Shown: positions 43,350 through 54,256, numbered from the stretch's first letter. The stretch: 64,000 nucleotides of DNA from Byssothecium circinans (GCA_010015675.1 ML977039.1:85808-149807); one strand, 5' to 3'. The notes: generated from the letters alone by a model not told the origin. Numbers and translations: made by a program.

Positions 43350-44606
43350 ATGACGAAGACACGCGCATCGGTTCACAATCACGACTCGAGCGACGACGAA
43401 GTTGCACCAGGCACGAAGCGCAAGGCAGACACCACCTCCCCGAGGCGCGAGCGGAAAGTTGCAAAGAAACAGACGACCATTGATGAGTCATTTGGTGAAG
43501 ATGCAACCGAGGATGCTGAGATGAAGGGAGGCCCGGCCGAGATGGAGGCGAAAGATGAACGATCCAAGACGAAGGAAGAGCTTGGGACCGCCGAAAATAC
43601 CAACGGCTCAGGCAAGCCCGAGCAAAACAACGAACGTACCGTGCAAACATCTTCGCAACGCGAGAAGAAACTTCCTTCTAGCATTCTAGAGAAGGGTCTC
43701 ATCTATTTCTTCGCCCGCAATCGTGTCAGTGTGGAGGAGGCGGAAAGCGTAGGCGATCTTCAGCGAACTTACTTCGTTCTGCGACCGTTGCCACTGGGAG
43801 CTAAACTGGGCGAGGGCGCTCTCCCAGATCTCAAGAACAACCGCCTCTTCGCTTTGCCTAAGAAAGTCTTTCCCAAGAGCCAGTAAGTTTCCCATGTGAG
43901 CATGTCCTGGGGCGCATGCGCCTCGTACCGTTCCGGGCAATCTGATTTGGTTCCTAATTTGAACATCATCTGACGTACGACACTCTCCAGTAACGATAGA
44001 TTCATGGCTTTTGTAGAGAAGACGCAGACGTCAATTCAGGACCTCAAGGACAACTTCCTCAAAGGTGATGAGTACGAAACCAAGACGGCCGGCACACGAC
44101 ACGTGGAACCGGCAACCCCACTGGCAGAGGGTGTGTATGCTATCACGCGCACCGAAGACACCAGTACTCATCTGGCCTACGCCGTGACCATTCCGTCAGA
44201 TTTGGGAGAAGTTCAGAAGGATTTGGGTTTACGACCTCAAGGAAGCTTCATCATCAGCGTCAAGAACCCCGAGCGACCTGGGCCTGCAAGCACCCATCTA
44301 CCACAAGGTCCAGGGTTCCCAAAGGAGATCATCCAGGAGTTCCGCAACCTGGCATGGGCCAAAGTCAAGCCGGAATACCTGGACTACGCCAATGTCCAAG
44401 TCCTTCTGATTGGCGAGAAGCTGGATTCGGGTACCGAGCCTACAACAAAAGACCGCAAGCATCGAAAGGAGGAGCCAAAAGAGGAGCTTGAGCAGCTCGA
44501 GCAAGAGAATGAACTTCGCGTGGAGCATTTACATGGCGATGACTCCGTATTCGACGACCTCAGGCTAAGCAAAGACGAATTCTCCAAAATCCCGACCACA
44601 TGGTGA
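43350..44606 (+). CDS. Conserved fungal nuclear protein, often labelled BTB-domain transcription factor
   Basis: Exons 43350-43882 and 43991-44606 with a 108-nt intron; 382 aa. The N-terminal 100 residues are acidic, Lys/Ser-rich and contain a likely nuclear signal (PRRERKVAKKQTTI). The conserved core runs from SSILEKGLIYFFARNRVSVE and YFVLRPLPLGAKLGEGALPD through FALPKKVFPKSHNDRFMAFV, TAGTRHVEPATPLAEGVYAI and GSFIISVKNPERPGPAS to EFRNLAWAKVKPEYLDYANV. Homologues in other fungi carry a BTB label, but I see no BTB/POZ fold in the sequence. Treat it as a family of unknown function. Confidence 0.85.
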
Positions 44607-44989
44607 AGGACTTTTGATGTTGTTTTCGGGGCCATCTTGCTGTGGCCTTTTGAGACTGAGAGCCGGCGAGATGGCACAGAGATGGCAATCCCTAGAAAAA
44701 GGACATATCGTTGAATGGCAGATAGGGTAGCATCAGGGCCCAAGTGCAAATGGAGGATTTGGCACCAAGCAGAATATACATGGTGTCAAAAGTTTAAAAA
44801 TCAATCATGAAATGCTGTGTCGTATCAATATCCAATCCCCCGGCCCGAGTGGTTTCACGTGATCTGCGGTAGTCTAACCTAATCTGTCCTAGATCAGCCT
44901 CGGTCAATAGGGCTGCCTCCCATGCATCAACGGATTAGCTTCTGGCATATAACGCTTCCGCCAACCCAAAGCTCGCGTTGATAGACTCC
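44607..44989. other. Intergenic region
   Basis: 383 bp between two plus-strand genes. No motif beyond a putative 3' UTR and a promoter. Confidence 0.4.
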
Positions 44990-46097
44990 ATGGCACAGGA
45001 TATTGCCATTGCCATCTCGAACGGCAAACCCGCCAAATCTCCTGCAGACAAGTCAAACAAGACCCCCGTCGACCCTAACGTCCTCGAAGTAGTGCTCGGC
45101 TCGCTCGTCATCAAGCCCTGGTACCCCTCCTTCTACCCTGACGAGTTGGTCGGAAGACGGGTGGAGAGACTGAACGTGTGCCAATGGTGCTTCAAATATA
45201 CCAAAGAACTGCTACCGTTTCTGGGCCATCTGGTGAGTCTCATTAGCATACACCCGGAAACATGGGGACATAAGGCTAAGCCCGGCAGAAAGCATGCCCA
45301 CGGCACCTCACGCATCCACCTGGCGGTGCGATATACGAACACAACAATCTCGCCATCTACGAACTTGACGGTGCCGAACACAAACTCTACGCGCAGAACC
45401 TCTCGCTCTTCGCGAAGCTCTTCCTTGACACCAAGTCCGTGTTCTACGACGTCACCACGTTCCTCTACTATCTACTCGTGCTCAATGAGCCGTCGCCGGC
45501 TATCAACAACACGCAATCGGGGCCGGAAGGAATGAGACAGGGGCCAGCAAGAGGTCAAGTAGTTGGCTTCTTCAGCAAGGAGAAGATGAGCTGGGACAAC
45601 AATAACTTGGCGTGCATATGTATCTTCCCACCATGGCAGAAACAGGGGCTCGGGCAGGTGTTGATGGCAGCTAGCTATGAGCTGGGACGGAAGGAGGGAA
45701 GAATGGGCGGGCCTGAGAAACGTACTGCTTTCACGTTCCTGCTTCTTCTTGGCTAATGTGCTAACGCCGACGTTCAGCTCTATCCGACCTCGGTCGCCTC
45801 GCGTACACCCACTACTGGTCGCAGACGCTGGCCCGTACCATCTTGATGATACCCGCGAAACGCATCTTTACAATTGCCCATCTTCGTGACGAGACTTATA
45901 TCACTGTTGATGACATTATCTCCACGCTGGAGAGCATGGGAGTGCTTGAGCAGAAGAAGAGAGGCGGTGCTGAAGCCATGGTCAACAAGTCAAAGGTGCG
46001 GGCGTGGGCCGAGAGGAATAAGGTAGACCTGAAAAGTCCCATCAATCTGGAAGCATTTGTGCCGCACGTCCGTGAGGACAGGGAGACGGAAGAGTAG
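44990..46097 (+). CDS. MYST-family histone acetyltransferase, short Sas2-like form
   Basis: Exons 44990-45232, 45289-45721 and 45778-46097 (both introns 56 nt); 331 aa. No chromodomain or PHD, so a minimal MYST. The C2HC zinc finger is assembled across intron 1: CQWCFKYTKELLPFLGHLKAC. Acetyltransferase core: HLTHPPGGAIYEHNNLAIYE, LYAQNLSLFAKLFLDTKSVF, the catalytic Cys in NLACICIFPPWQ, the acetyl-CoA loop QKQGLGQVLMAASYELG, the catalytic Glu in GPEKPLSDLG (across intron 2) and YTHYWSQTLARTIL. It acetylates histone lysines in the nucleus, probably H4K16 if truly Sas2-like. That assignment rests on size only. Confidence 0.92.
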
Positions 46098-46633
46098 TGT
46101 CACAAGAAGGCTGAAAGCCCGCCCAGCAAGTTCTTTAGTGTTGGTTTGCTACAGCGAGAACCAATAGGCGTTTGGGAGTTATATACCCTTTGAATTGAAC
46201 TGTTTACGACACGTGCGAGACCCGAAAGAGATATGATGAGCCAACAACCACATACTGTCGTGTCAATTGTTTAGGACATCTTTGACAGCCTTTGGGGTGG
46301 TGGGAAGTGACTGGGCTGGGTAATACTGTCCTATAGTTTGATCGCCAAAGAGCATATAACTTGGACTACGATGCGTTGGTTGTAGTGAATGCGATGCTAG
46401 CACTAAGATCTGAAAACACTATGTACCGGCTGGAGCATTGCCAGTAGCGCCTTTCAATTATGCAACGAGCCAACAATGCAATTCACTTGAGATGCCAAAC
46501 AAGTACAACATCAGGGTATACGGGCAAAACCAAACACCCCACAGCCGAATCGTGACCCCAGAACACCGGCCTTTTAGCCAAAAGCAAGCTCAAGTTCGAA
46601 CCCATCAGTTCCTCCTGGTCGTGTCCAAAACCT
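46098..46633. other. Convergent intergenic region
   Basis: 536 bp between the 3' ends of the MYST (+) and MIS14 (-) genes. No gene seen. Confidence 0.4.
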
Positions 46634-47335
46634 TCATACCCTCGCCTTCGGGTCAGCGCCCAAATATGCAACCACATCTCCGCACCTTTCCAAACGTGCC
46701 CTTGTCTCCGGCAACCCCTTATTCAACCTGCCTAGGCCTTCTATGGCTCTGTCCCAACTCCTCTCCACGTCATCTTGCCTCTTTATTCCATCCACGCCTG
46801 CAACGCCCGCGCCCGCACACTCCAGTGCAACTCTGTCGGCTTCCATTCCCGCAGTCTCAAACGCTGTTGATTCCTGCCCAAACTGCTCTTGAAACCTTTG
46901 CGCCGCAAGCGCAGGTGTTGTTCGCCGATGCTGCGATATTTTTGATATGAGCGCGTCGCGTTTTTGTATCGCCGAGCCCAAGTGTCCCCGGAGCTTCTCA
47001 TCGAACGGTTCGAACTCTTCCACTTCTACCACACCATTTTCCAGACCGCTGGCTGCGTTGTCCATGTCCACAGCCTCGCCATCTGCCCCCTCACCTCTGC
47101 TCACAACATCTATGCCATTGATCGATATGTTGTGTTTCAAGCCTGCGAGCACCTCCGCGACGAAAGCATCGACAAGGTTTTCCACATGCTTGCGGAATTC
47201 GTCGGGCTCAGCTGTGTTGGGCTGGTTTGGTAGGTGAAGGTCAAGTTTTTGGCGGGCGGTTGCGCGGATTTTCGACGCAAGGTAGACGAGATCGGCGGGG
47301 GATTGAAGCTCTATTTTGCGGTGCTCGGGATCCAT
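46634..47335 (-). CDS. MIS14: Kinetochore MIS12-complex subunit Mis14/Nsl1
   Basis: Single exon, 233 aa, from MDPEHRKIELQSPADLVYLA. The N-terminal signature RKIELQSPADLVYLASKIRA is followed by KLDLHLPNQ, HVENLVDAFVAEVLAGLKHN and ISINGIDV, as in Mis14/Nsl1. The rest is helical (EFEPFDEKLRGHLGSAIQKR, DALISKISQHRRTTPALAAQ). The MIS12/MIND complex bridges the inner kinetochore to Ndc80. The frame is open to 47377 without an ATG, so the start is well fixed. Confidence 0.85.
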   Translation of the reverse strand: MDPEHRKIELQSPADLVYLASKIRATARQKLDLHLPNQPNTAEPDEFRKHVENLVDAFVAEVLAGLKHNISINGIDVVSRGEGADGEAVDMDNAASGLENGVVEVEEFEPFDEKLRGHLGSAIQKRDALISKISQHRRTTPALAAQRFQEQFGQESTAFETAGMEADRVALECAGAGVAGVDGIKRQDDVERSWDRAIEGLGRLNKGLPETRARLERCGDVVAYLGADPKARV

Positions 47336-48266
47336 AGTGGTGTATATGAACAACTGTGGATTGGATTGGAAGTGCACAGATGCGGTCGGTTTTGAGGGAT
47401 GGGTGTGCGCTCGCTGCGCCGCTCAACGTTCGGTAAGATTGATGTGCGACGGTAAATGATATTGAAGAATGCAAGAAAGCCCAAGAAGCGTTGGCGGCAC
47501 TTGTGTGTTGGGGGTTGGTGAGATTCTATGAGTGGGAGTTGATGTGCATTGTCGTGCTTGTTTGTGTTGATGTGGGAGATCGTCGCGCAGCCACGTGATA
47601 ACGATGCTAGCGCTCGGCAACTGGACTCTCGTGGAGGAGAGGAAGTCGGCACTGAGGTAGATATTAAAGGATAACTTTTTTTCAGATTAATGATCTGGAT
47701 AGCTCTGCTAGAAGTTTTACCGAACCTCAACATAGGATTACTTACCGCCGGCTTCTACAGCCCCGCGAGAGCTAGCATCGCCATTTGCCAAACGTGGGGA
47801 AATTGGAGCTTCGTCTGCATGTGTCTTGCGATCTTTTATTAAGAGAACATTGGCTTTCGAAAGTCACCAACACCTTCTTGCGGTGTTGAAAACGTCAATA
47901 GTAATGCTCCAGTCTTGAGCCTGCTGTCCAACCTCTAGCGCTTGACAACTAATTCCGCAGCTGTGGTGCCGTTACAAGGTAATCAAAGCTCGCTCTTAGA
48001 CATTTTGGAGAAGGCGGTGGATTTATGTGCTGATTGGTACGTATAGTTCACACATACAAACATTACTCAACAACCAGCCTTGAAGCCTAAACCTCCTTCA
48101 CCCTTGCGCTACTACCTGCAAGCAGAAGATCCAAAAGGACCTTCACAACACAAGGCCCGCTTTGGAAGCCTTCCCTACTTTATGACCATAGCTTCCGATC
48201 CATATGAACGCCATGCGATTCCTTGTACAGCCATGTGAAGAGGTTACGGGAAGCTCCAATTGTCCA
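47336..48266. other. Intergenic region, no gene seen
   Basis: Promoter side of MIS14 and 3' flank of the unknown minus-strand gene. The frames around 47311-47733 are Ser/Pro/His-rich without a motif. Confidence 0.4.
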
Positions 48267-49136
48267 TTACGAAGGAAACATGCCCGCGACCTCCTCATCT
48301 GTGACGAAGATGTCCTGGATGGGATCCTGCTTGCGTTCGAGATCATTATAATTGACATTCGCATAGCTTGGAAGAAATATCTCTAGATGGCAGTCAGCCA
48401 GCCTTTCCTCATGCTTCCAACCTTGAAGGTCGATTGCCCCGTGCCGTGTAGGCGTGTATCGAAAAGTCCGCCAAACGCCTTCTGAAATTCGGATCTGGTA
48501 AACTGTTCCAAAACTTTTTCGAGTCAGGCTGCGGCAACTGCAACGTCGATCATTGAGCAGCCCTGGGTGACCAGCATGATACGGCGCCAGCGTCTGGCAT
48601 GAAACCATCCTGATCTTACGCTCCCGCAAAGGAACCGGCGAACCCCACATGACGAGAATAGTGCTGGCAAAAGGTGGAAACGTGGAAACGTACCCTGATT
48701 CCAATCGAAGCCTTGTGAAGCTTTGACGCAAGTTATCTGCGCGTAACTGACGATCAGTTTCAGGCCGCAACCTAACACCTTGTGCGGTGCTCGGCCCAAA
48801 GAAACCTTGGAAAGAGACGCACCAGTTGTGGAGACTCTGGGTTGCCAACATCGAGCACGGTGTGTTCGGCCTTGGTAAGGGATGCGGCTGTATGCTTGTG
48901 AGCACATAGCTTGTCGCTCGATAGGGAGGCCATGGAATGAAAGACATACACATCGCAGAAGCTTTCCGAGCTCGATTTGCCTGTGAAGGACGCAGAGAAA
49001 CATTATCCTCTTTGGCACTTTTGTAGCTTTCGAATGCCCACCCGCTTGACTCTCCCGAGCTCGAGCTCGCACTTTCGCCAGCCGCTACGCTCATCATGTC
49101 TGTCTTGCGCGATGGAATAGCGATGCTGGAAGACAT
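48267..49136 (-). CDS. Multi-exon gene of unknown function; splicing tentative
   Basis: Proposed exons 49136-48950, 48887-48823, 48778-48694 and 48382-48267 (introns of 62, 44 and 311 nt); 150 aa. Joined sequences read smoothly: AEHTVLDVGNPESPQL, CGLKLIVSYAQITCVKASQG and GFDWNQEIFLPSYANVNYND, ending DIFVTDEEVAGMFPS. Donors GTATGT, GTGCGT and GTACGT are good. The last intron is unusually long for this window. The unspliced region is also one open frame of 289 codons in the same phase, so the alternative is a single-exon protein or an intron-retained isoform. The N-terminus is Ser-rich (GESASSSSGESSG). I recognise no domain. Confidence 0.5.
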   Translation of the reverse strand: MSSSIAIPSRKTDMMSVAAGESASSSSGESSGWAFESYKSAKEDNVSLRPSQANRARKASAMCMSFIPWPPYRATSYVLTSIQPHPLPRPNTPCSMLATQSLHNWCVSFQGFFGPSTAQGVRLRPETDRQLRADNLRQSFTRLRLESGYVSTFPPFASTILVMWGSPVPLRERKIRMVSCQTLAPYHAGHPGLLNDRRCSCRSLTRKSFGTVYQIRISEGVWRTFRYTPTRHGAIDLQGWKHEERLADCHLEIFLPSYANVNYNDLERKQDPIQDIFVTDEEVAGMFPS

Positions 49137-49603
49137 GATGGCTTGGACACCATAGAATGCTCACGCTCAAAGAGCAACGTCAAAGTGCTGATGAGAAAGG
49201 TACCAAAACTTGGTGAAAGGGTCAAAGAAGCTTCAGGTTACAGCACTCGAGGTCAATATATATGACTGGAGCTTCAAAGACCAGCCAATGGGATGACGAC
49301 ATGGAGCCTCTTCCAACCAGGGTCGTGCTCGTGAGACGATAATCAGGTACTCCACGATCCCTGATGCTTGTATGATGTGTTTATGAAGGGGTAGAGTCTT
49401 TGTTGTCACGCACCTTGTAAAAAGGCTCATAGTCGTCAAATGATATAGTTGCATCATCGGACGAGCTGGAAGTCTTGGTACCCAAGGATGACGCGACGTG
49501 GGAACAAAGCCGCATGACTGTCTTATCTCAGCACAAAATAAGGCTCTTCGGCCTTACCTACCTAGACAGAAGGCCAATAATGCTTTTGCACACCATCTCG
49601 CTG
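49137..49603. other. Intergenic region
   Basis: 467 bp upstream of the unknown gene and downstream of the membrane-protein candidate. No motif-bearing frame. Confidence 0.35.
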
Positions 49604-49686
49604 TTACATCTCCCGTGTCAATTCAGGGTCATATCCAGGCATCACATACTCCAAGACGACTCTTCCACAGGACACATTCTTCTCAA

Positions 49687-50235
49687 CTACAGATAGGCAC
49701 GATATCTACAGCAAGACAGAGGACCCTTGGGATTACATTTCCACCTGGTACACTTACAATTGGGATATCGTTTGGAAGGAAAATTAAAACCACATTCGAT
49801 TCGGTCCCGCCGAAACACAAAGTAATAGTAACAAGCACAAACAGCATGAATTGCAATTGCGCCAGTAGACACGCTTCACCGAGGTACCCGGGCCCAATGC
49901 CATCCCTCGAATGTTGTACAACAGGTCCATTAAAGCGAGAGATGCGAAGTAGAAGAAAGAAAGAACCCCAACAGTATCCGTAACAAAGGAAAAGTCGAAG
50001 GGCACTCGCACCCCTCGTGACCGCTTTGCACATTCGTCCAGCAGCACAATTTGTGGATTTTCCACCTCTTGCGTCGCCTCACTTCATGCACACATGCCAC
50101 ATGGTCACCACCGCCGTAGGGTATCCCGAAAAGAAGATAATAGCAGATCCAGACTCCATTACTCCTTGGCTCCCAAATGTGCCTGTCCGGATACAGAGGT
50201 GAAGAAATACAGGCCAACAATACATCGGACTAGTC
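49687..50235 (-). CDS. Candidate small multi-spanning membrane protein, model unresolved
   Basis: Best partial model: 50235-50083, 50023-49920 and 49873-49687 with introns of 59 and 46 nt (GTGAGG...AAAG, GTACAA...GAAG). The last junction reads FFYFASLALMDLFVSTGAIA then IHAVCACYYYFVFRRDRIEC, two hydrophobic helices with a Cys/Lys-rich tail. The first exon (LYPDRHIWEPRSNGVWICYY, LLFGIPYGGGDHVACVHE) has no Met, and only about 50 bp separate it from the RasGAP stop codon on the same strand. A competing start is an ATG at about 50231 in another frame. A donor GTAAGT at 49757 supports an alternative 3' end at 49604. Something is probably transcribed here, but I cannot fix its structure. Confidence 0.3.
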
Positions 50236-50285
50236 AGGTAGGAAGTGGGGTATCATAGCGTCGTCGTGTGAGTGAGGGCATGGCT

Positions 50286-52775
50286 CTACCAGCCCTTCTT
50301 CCGGGCGAATCGCTTGTTCAGGAGGACAAGTACCTTGGACACGTTGAACTGGACGTACTCTAGATCAAGGTCTTCCTGGTTATCCTTTTGCATTTCGAGT
50401 AGATCGTCTAGCTTCAAATCTAGCTCGAGCAGGCCACGGTTGCGGCCTTTGTAATGAAGGGAGATGACAAAGGTTCCGGGGAGCGGGCTCGTGAAGTTGA
50501 AGTAAATGTTGGCCCTGCGATTCTCCGGCACGTTGCTCTTCTGGATGACGCCTTCTTTTTCGAGCTGCTGGTGGGTGAACTTATACGGTCCCAGGACTTG
50601 GTGCTTCTGCTGTTTCCGTGTTTTGCCTTCGGATTGACTGCGGACATTGTGGAGGTACGATTTGTACGTCTCGAGTTGGCCGATGAGATAAGCGTTGTGG
50701 TCGCGGATGGTACGGTAGACCTCTTCAAGTTTCTTCGTCTCCTCCACTACCTTGTCTTTCATGGACACTAAATGAACAAGTTCTTGCTCGACTTCATCCC
50801 TGAGTAGAGCAAAGTTATCCTCCTTGTCGATGATTCCGAGCTCTTGCAGTTGGCTGAGCAGCTCCATGCTGCGAATGCCCTTCTTCACCATGACTGAATC
50901 GTTCTTCGTCGTAGCTGCTGCTTCTGCAATGCGATCCAGCCTCAAGGGCCTGCGCATGATATTGGAATTCGCAGGGAGGGATCTCAAGATCATGACGAAA
51001 GTGGACTTGGCCTCCATGAAGTAGATTTCCTCCTGCGTGATGTCGAGGGCCGCGGTAATGTCATCAAAAGGCGTTTCCCATTTGCTGAACAACGGCAAAT
51101 TGATGGCACGGTTCTCCTTCCGGGGAAGTTGGGCTGGTGCAGGGCCTAGCTCCTGAAGAATCACGCCGAGGTGAGAGCTGTCTTCCTTTGCTAGTTCTGT
51201 TGCGTGCTTTTCGATCATGGCATGAGTCGCATACACCTCATTGAGGGTGATGGAGAGCTCAATGTTTCTCTGGGAAAGAGCAACATAGTTGTCCATCTCC
51301 AAGCTCTCGTAGAAGTCCTGGACTTCGCAAAGATCGAGTAAGAATTTGTTGATGCGATCCTTGTTCTGGTGAATGAATGGTTGCAGCTTGGCCATGTATG
51401 GTTCCTTCGCATACGAAGGCTTGTTGGCCAGGTTCTGCAGCATCTTCGCGATGTAGGTGAGCACCCGCTTGGGGTTCTCGGCAGGCGTCGCGTCAATCAG
51501 CATGTACGAGCGGGGCGTGACGATGGCCGGGTTGATGAAGCGAAGGAAGAAGAAGCCTCCGATAAGGGTGCAGATTGTCTGCTCTTGCGCATCGGGGTAC
51601 TTGCGGCGTGATAGACTTCGGATTTGCTTGCAGATCCATCGGATGCCGTACGGCGTCTCCTCGAGACCATTGATGATTGTGGACAGAAAGTTGTTGGCGA
51701 TCTCCATGAGCATGGTCAAGCGCGGCGCTATGATCTGCTGCACGGTTTCATTTTCGGCAGCTTGCTCCGCGGTCACACCCTTTGGAAGATTGGCAGGAAG
51801 CTTTCCTTGCTGTGCTTCCACCTCTGCGACCATCTTCTCGTATACCTTGAGAGGATTAATTTCCAGGTCGAGATCCTTCAGTTCAATGAGCGAATTGATA
51901 CTGTCCTGAAGCACGACCTTGAGATAGCTCTGGCCGGGCCCTCTGCGGGTGTACGTTGTCATCATACGGGAGACTGGGGTGTTGGCGCGTAGGAGCGAGC
52001 TGTAGTCTGGAGTGTTATCAAACTGATACGTGAGAACGGACTGTTTATGAGATTAGCACCCATCACGACAATCCTGTTCGGACGACTTGCCTGAAACATG
52101 GTCAAGAGGAGGTGCTCTTCGCGGCTCTCATACTGGTTGCCGTAGATGGTAAACATGACAGTCTGGAGCAATGCGTCGATCTCTGCCATGGACACGAGGC
52201 GGCAGAGATGGGCAATATGCCGGGGCTCGGACTGGAGAAGGAATAGAAGATTGCCGTATTTTTGAGTTTTGTCGTCGTTGGGAAAGAAGCCCTCCTGCAA
52301 CTCGGCGGCTTCGTCGAGGTGGCTTGCAACTTCGTTTTGCTGTGCAGCGTTAGCCAGGCCTGGTGGCACCGTCGTTTACGGACATACCTCCTCCAAGGCC
52401 ATGCGGTTCTGGATGAGAAGCGCTATCCGCGAGTCGAGGTAGCGCACGTCTTTTTCGAGGACGAAGTTCTTCTTTGATTGCGTCGAGATCTTCGTTTTGT
52501 AATCCCGCAGTATCTTCTGCGCTGTGTGCATGTTAGCCTGGCCACGAATCGCACGTCTGGTCCTGCCTACCTCGTGCCAGGTCGTCTTCAATCTCGAGGT
52601 CCTTGTCCTTGGCCGACATGGACAGATATAGGGCGGTGACGGAGTAGCGCTTCGACTGGCGCACTGAACGCGAGCCATCGTGCGAAGACATTGTGTTCTG
52701 GCGGGAGACGGGGATGAAAGACGATGAAGAGGATGTCGACGCGCGCGACGGAGCGTGCAGCATGGAGACGGCCAT
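50286..52775 (-). CDS. Ras GTPase-activating protein (Gap1/Sar1 type with RasGAP-C domain)
   Basis: Exons 52775-52571, 52521-52388, 52339-52091 and 52040-50286; 780 aa. The N-terminal coiled coil ([20 protein letters not shown]) leads to the GAP domain: [20 protein letters not shown], the arginine finger in [20 protein letters not shown], and [20 protein letters not shown]. The C-terminal RasGAP-C/IQGAP-like domain has [20 protein letters not shown] and [20 protein letters not shown]. It accelerates GTP hydrolysis by Ras at the membrane, as S. pombe Gap1. Intron 3 (52041-52090) is GC-AG with donor GCAAGT. The start at 52775 ([15 protein letters not shown]) is the only ATG. The open frame continues upstream to 52934 through a poly-Thr stretch without a Met. 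Confidence 0.93.
52041..52090 (-). other. GC-AG intron in the RasGAP gene
   Basis: A 50-nt intron with donor GCAAGT and acceptor AACAG. Removal joins LLLTMFQ to [13 protein letters not shown], the conserved approach to the arginine finger. No GT donor keeps frame. Confidence 0.8.
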
Positions 52776-52820
52776 GGTGTGGCGGGTGCGAGCGGAGTCC
52801 GGGCAGACAGCGGTCGGTGT

Positions 52821-52847
52821 GGTGGTGGTGGTGGTGGTGGTGGTGGT
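52821..52847. repeat. (GGT)9 microsatellite
   Basis: Nine perfect GGT units, 46 bp upstream of the RasGAP start codon. Read on the minus strand they would encode Thr in the Met-less extension. Confidence 0.95.
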
Positions 52848-53860
52848 AGTGTTGTTTTTGTTGTTCTGTCGTCGTCGTCGTGAGGAATGCGGTTCCACGG
52901 GGCGCAGCGGGGTGATTGGCTTGGTTTGCGACAAAGACTCAGTGCGTCAAGGTAGCAGCCACGCCTCTGCGGCGCTCTGCTTTGTGTGACGGGTAATTGG
53001 GCGACAGGATGTTCTTTGTGGGCTGGACTGAGGTGTGTGGTGTCGGTGGTGCCTGTATGTGCGGGCGCGCGCGATGCCAGGATGGCCCGACCAGCGAGAC
53101 GGCGTCCTTTGCGTTCGGGAGGGCGCGCTTCTGAGGGGGTGAATGCTGCGAACACCCGTCGGACACGGCACGGTGGTGAATGGTGGAAGGTGGTGAAGGG
53201 AGGGGAGGGTAAAGGGGATGGTGAATGGGCAGTCGTGGCTGACAGGCTGGCGGGCGGGCGGGCGGGCAGGCGCGAGGGGGCGGCAGCGGGATCAGAGAGG
53301 AAGCGACATGCCAAAGACGGCAGGCTCGAGTGGGCAATGGCAGCGGCAGCGGCAGCGGCAGCGCAGGGGCAGGTGCGCGTGGACGGTGGTGATGGTGTGG
53401 TCGTGGTCGAGGTCGAGGTCGTGGCGACGGTGGGGTGAGGGTTAAGGTGGTAGGTGGTAGGTGTAGCGAGGAGGGCGGGCAGGACAGCAAGGCAAACGCA
53501 CGGCGGACCGGAAACAGAGCAGCAGCTCGAGGCGATCGTATGCAACTGCCCAAGTGCGGTTTCAGGGCGCCGCGCTCAAGTGAAGGGCCACGGCCACGGA
53601 AGCAGCGCAAACGTCAGCAGCCGCAGCAACACCACAGCAGTGGGACGTGAACAGTGCGAATGGGCGAGTGCGTCTGTAGCGGATTGATCATTGACCTCAA
53701 GGCACATCAGACTCTCCCTCCCTCTACTGTAATAGGCAACATGTAACATGTAACCGGCCGCCAAGCTGCCTACCTCGGTCTCCACCCGCGTTTCAGACGC
53801 CTGCAGCTGACCGCGCACGGCCTGTTCCTGAATACCTGCATTCACCTTGTTGGTAATTCC

Positions 53861-53902
53861 ACTAGATACTAGACACTAGACACTAGACACTAGACACTAG
53901 AT
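53861..53902. repeat. 7-bp tandem repeat ACTAGAC x6
   Basis: Six units, the first and last ending in T instead of C. It is followed at about 53915-53930 by a shorter CAGTTCT-type repeat. Confidence 0.95.
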
Positions 53903-54256
53903 ACAATACACCTCAGTTCTCAGTTCTCAGCCCGCCGTCTTCGTCTTTTCCCCGTGCTTGGCTGCCAGGACTGTGGACTATCTACCAAGCACCGGTACAG
54001 GAGCCGCCCAAAGCCAAAGGTATCCTAGCCTGCTGTCGACCAAACGCCAGATGCCATCCCTCCGAACGATCACTACCTGTTGTCCCGCAGATATACAAAC
54101 CGCAAAGGGAAAAAACAACGCATAGGAAAAAGAACGCAAACATCAGAATCGCCATCGCTCGGTTGGGGAATAATAATGAATGACGACCAGTGCCTGTCTG
54201 TGCGCCTGGCCTGCTTGTCGATCTTGCGTCGACTCCGCAAAGTGGCGCGAGCCGAG

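Larger units (their letters stand above)
52776..54256. other. Long repeat-rich leader/intergenic region 5' of RasGAP
   Basis: 1.5 kb with GGT microsatellite, GGCAGC-type hexamers (about 53340-53370), GGTCGA-type repeats (about 53400-53430) and a 7-bp tandem array. Long minus frames here are Pro/Ser/Arg low-complexity and not credible proteins. Probably a long 5' UTR and promoter of the RasGAP gene. Confidence 0.5.

Noticed and set aside
49498..49983. 161-residue plus-strand frame
   Set aside because: No domain; lies opposite the better-supported minus-strand membrane-protein exons.
52376..53545. 389-residue and related minus frames upstream of RasGAP
   Set aside because: Composed of Pro/Ser/Arg/His low complexity from microsatellites, and its downstream part is RasGAP introns and exons read in the wrong frame.
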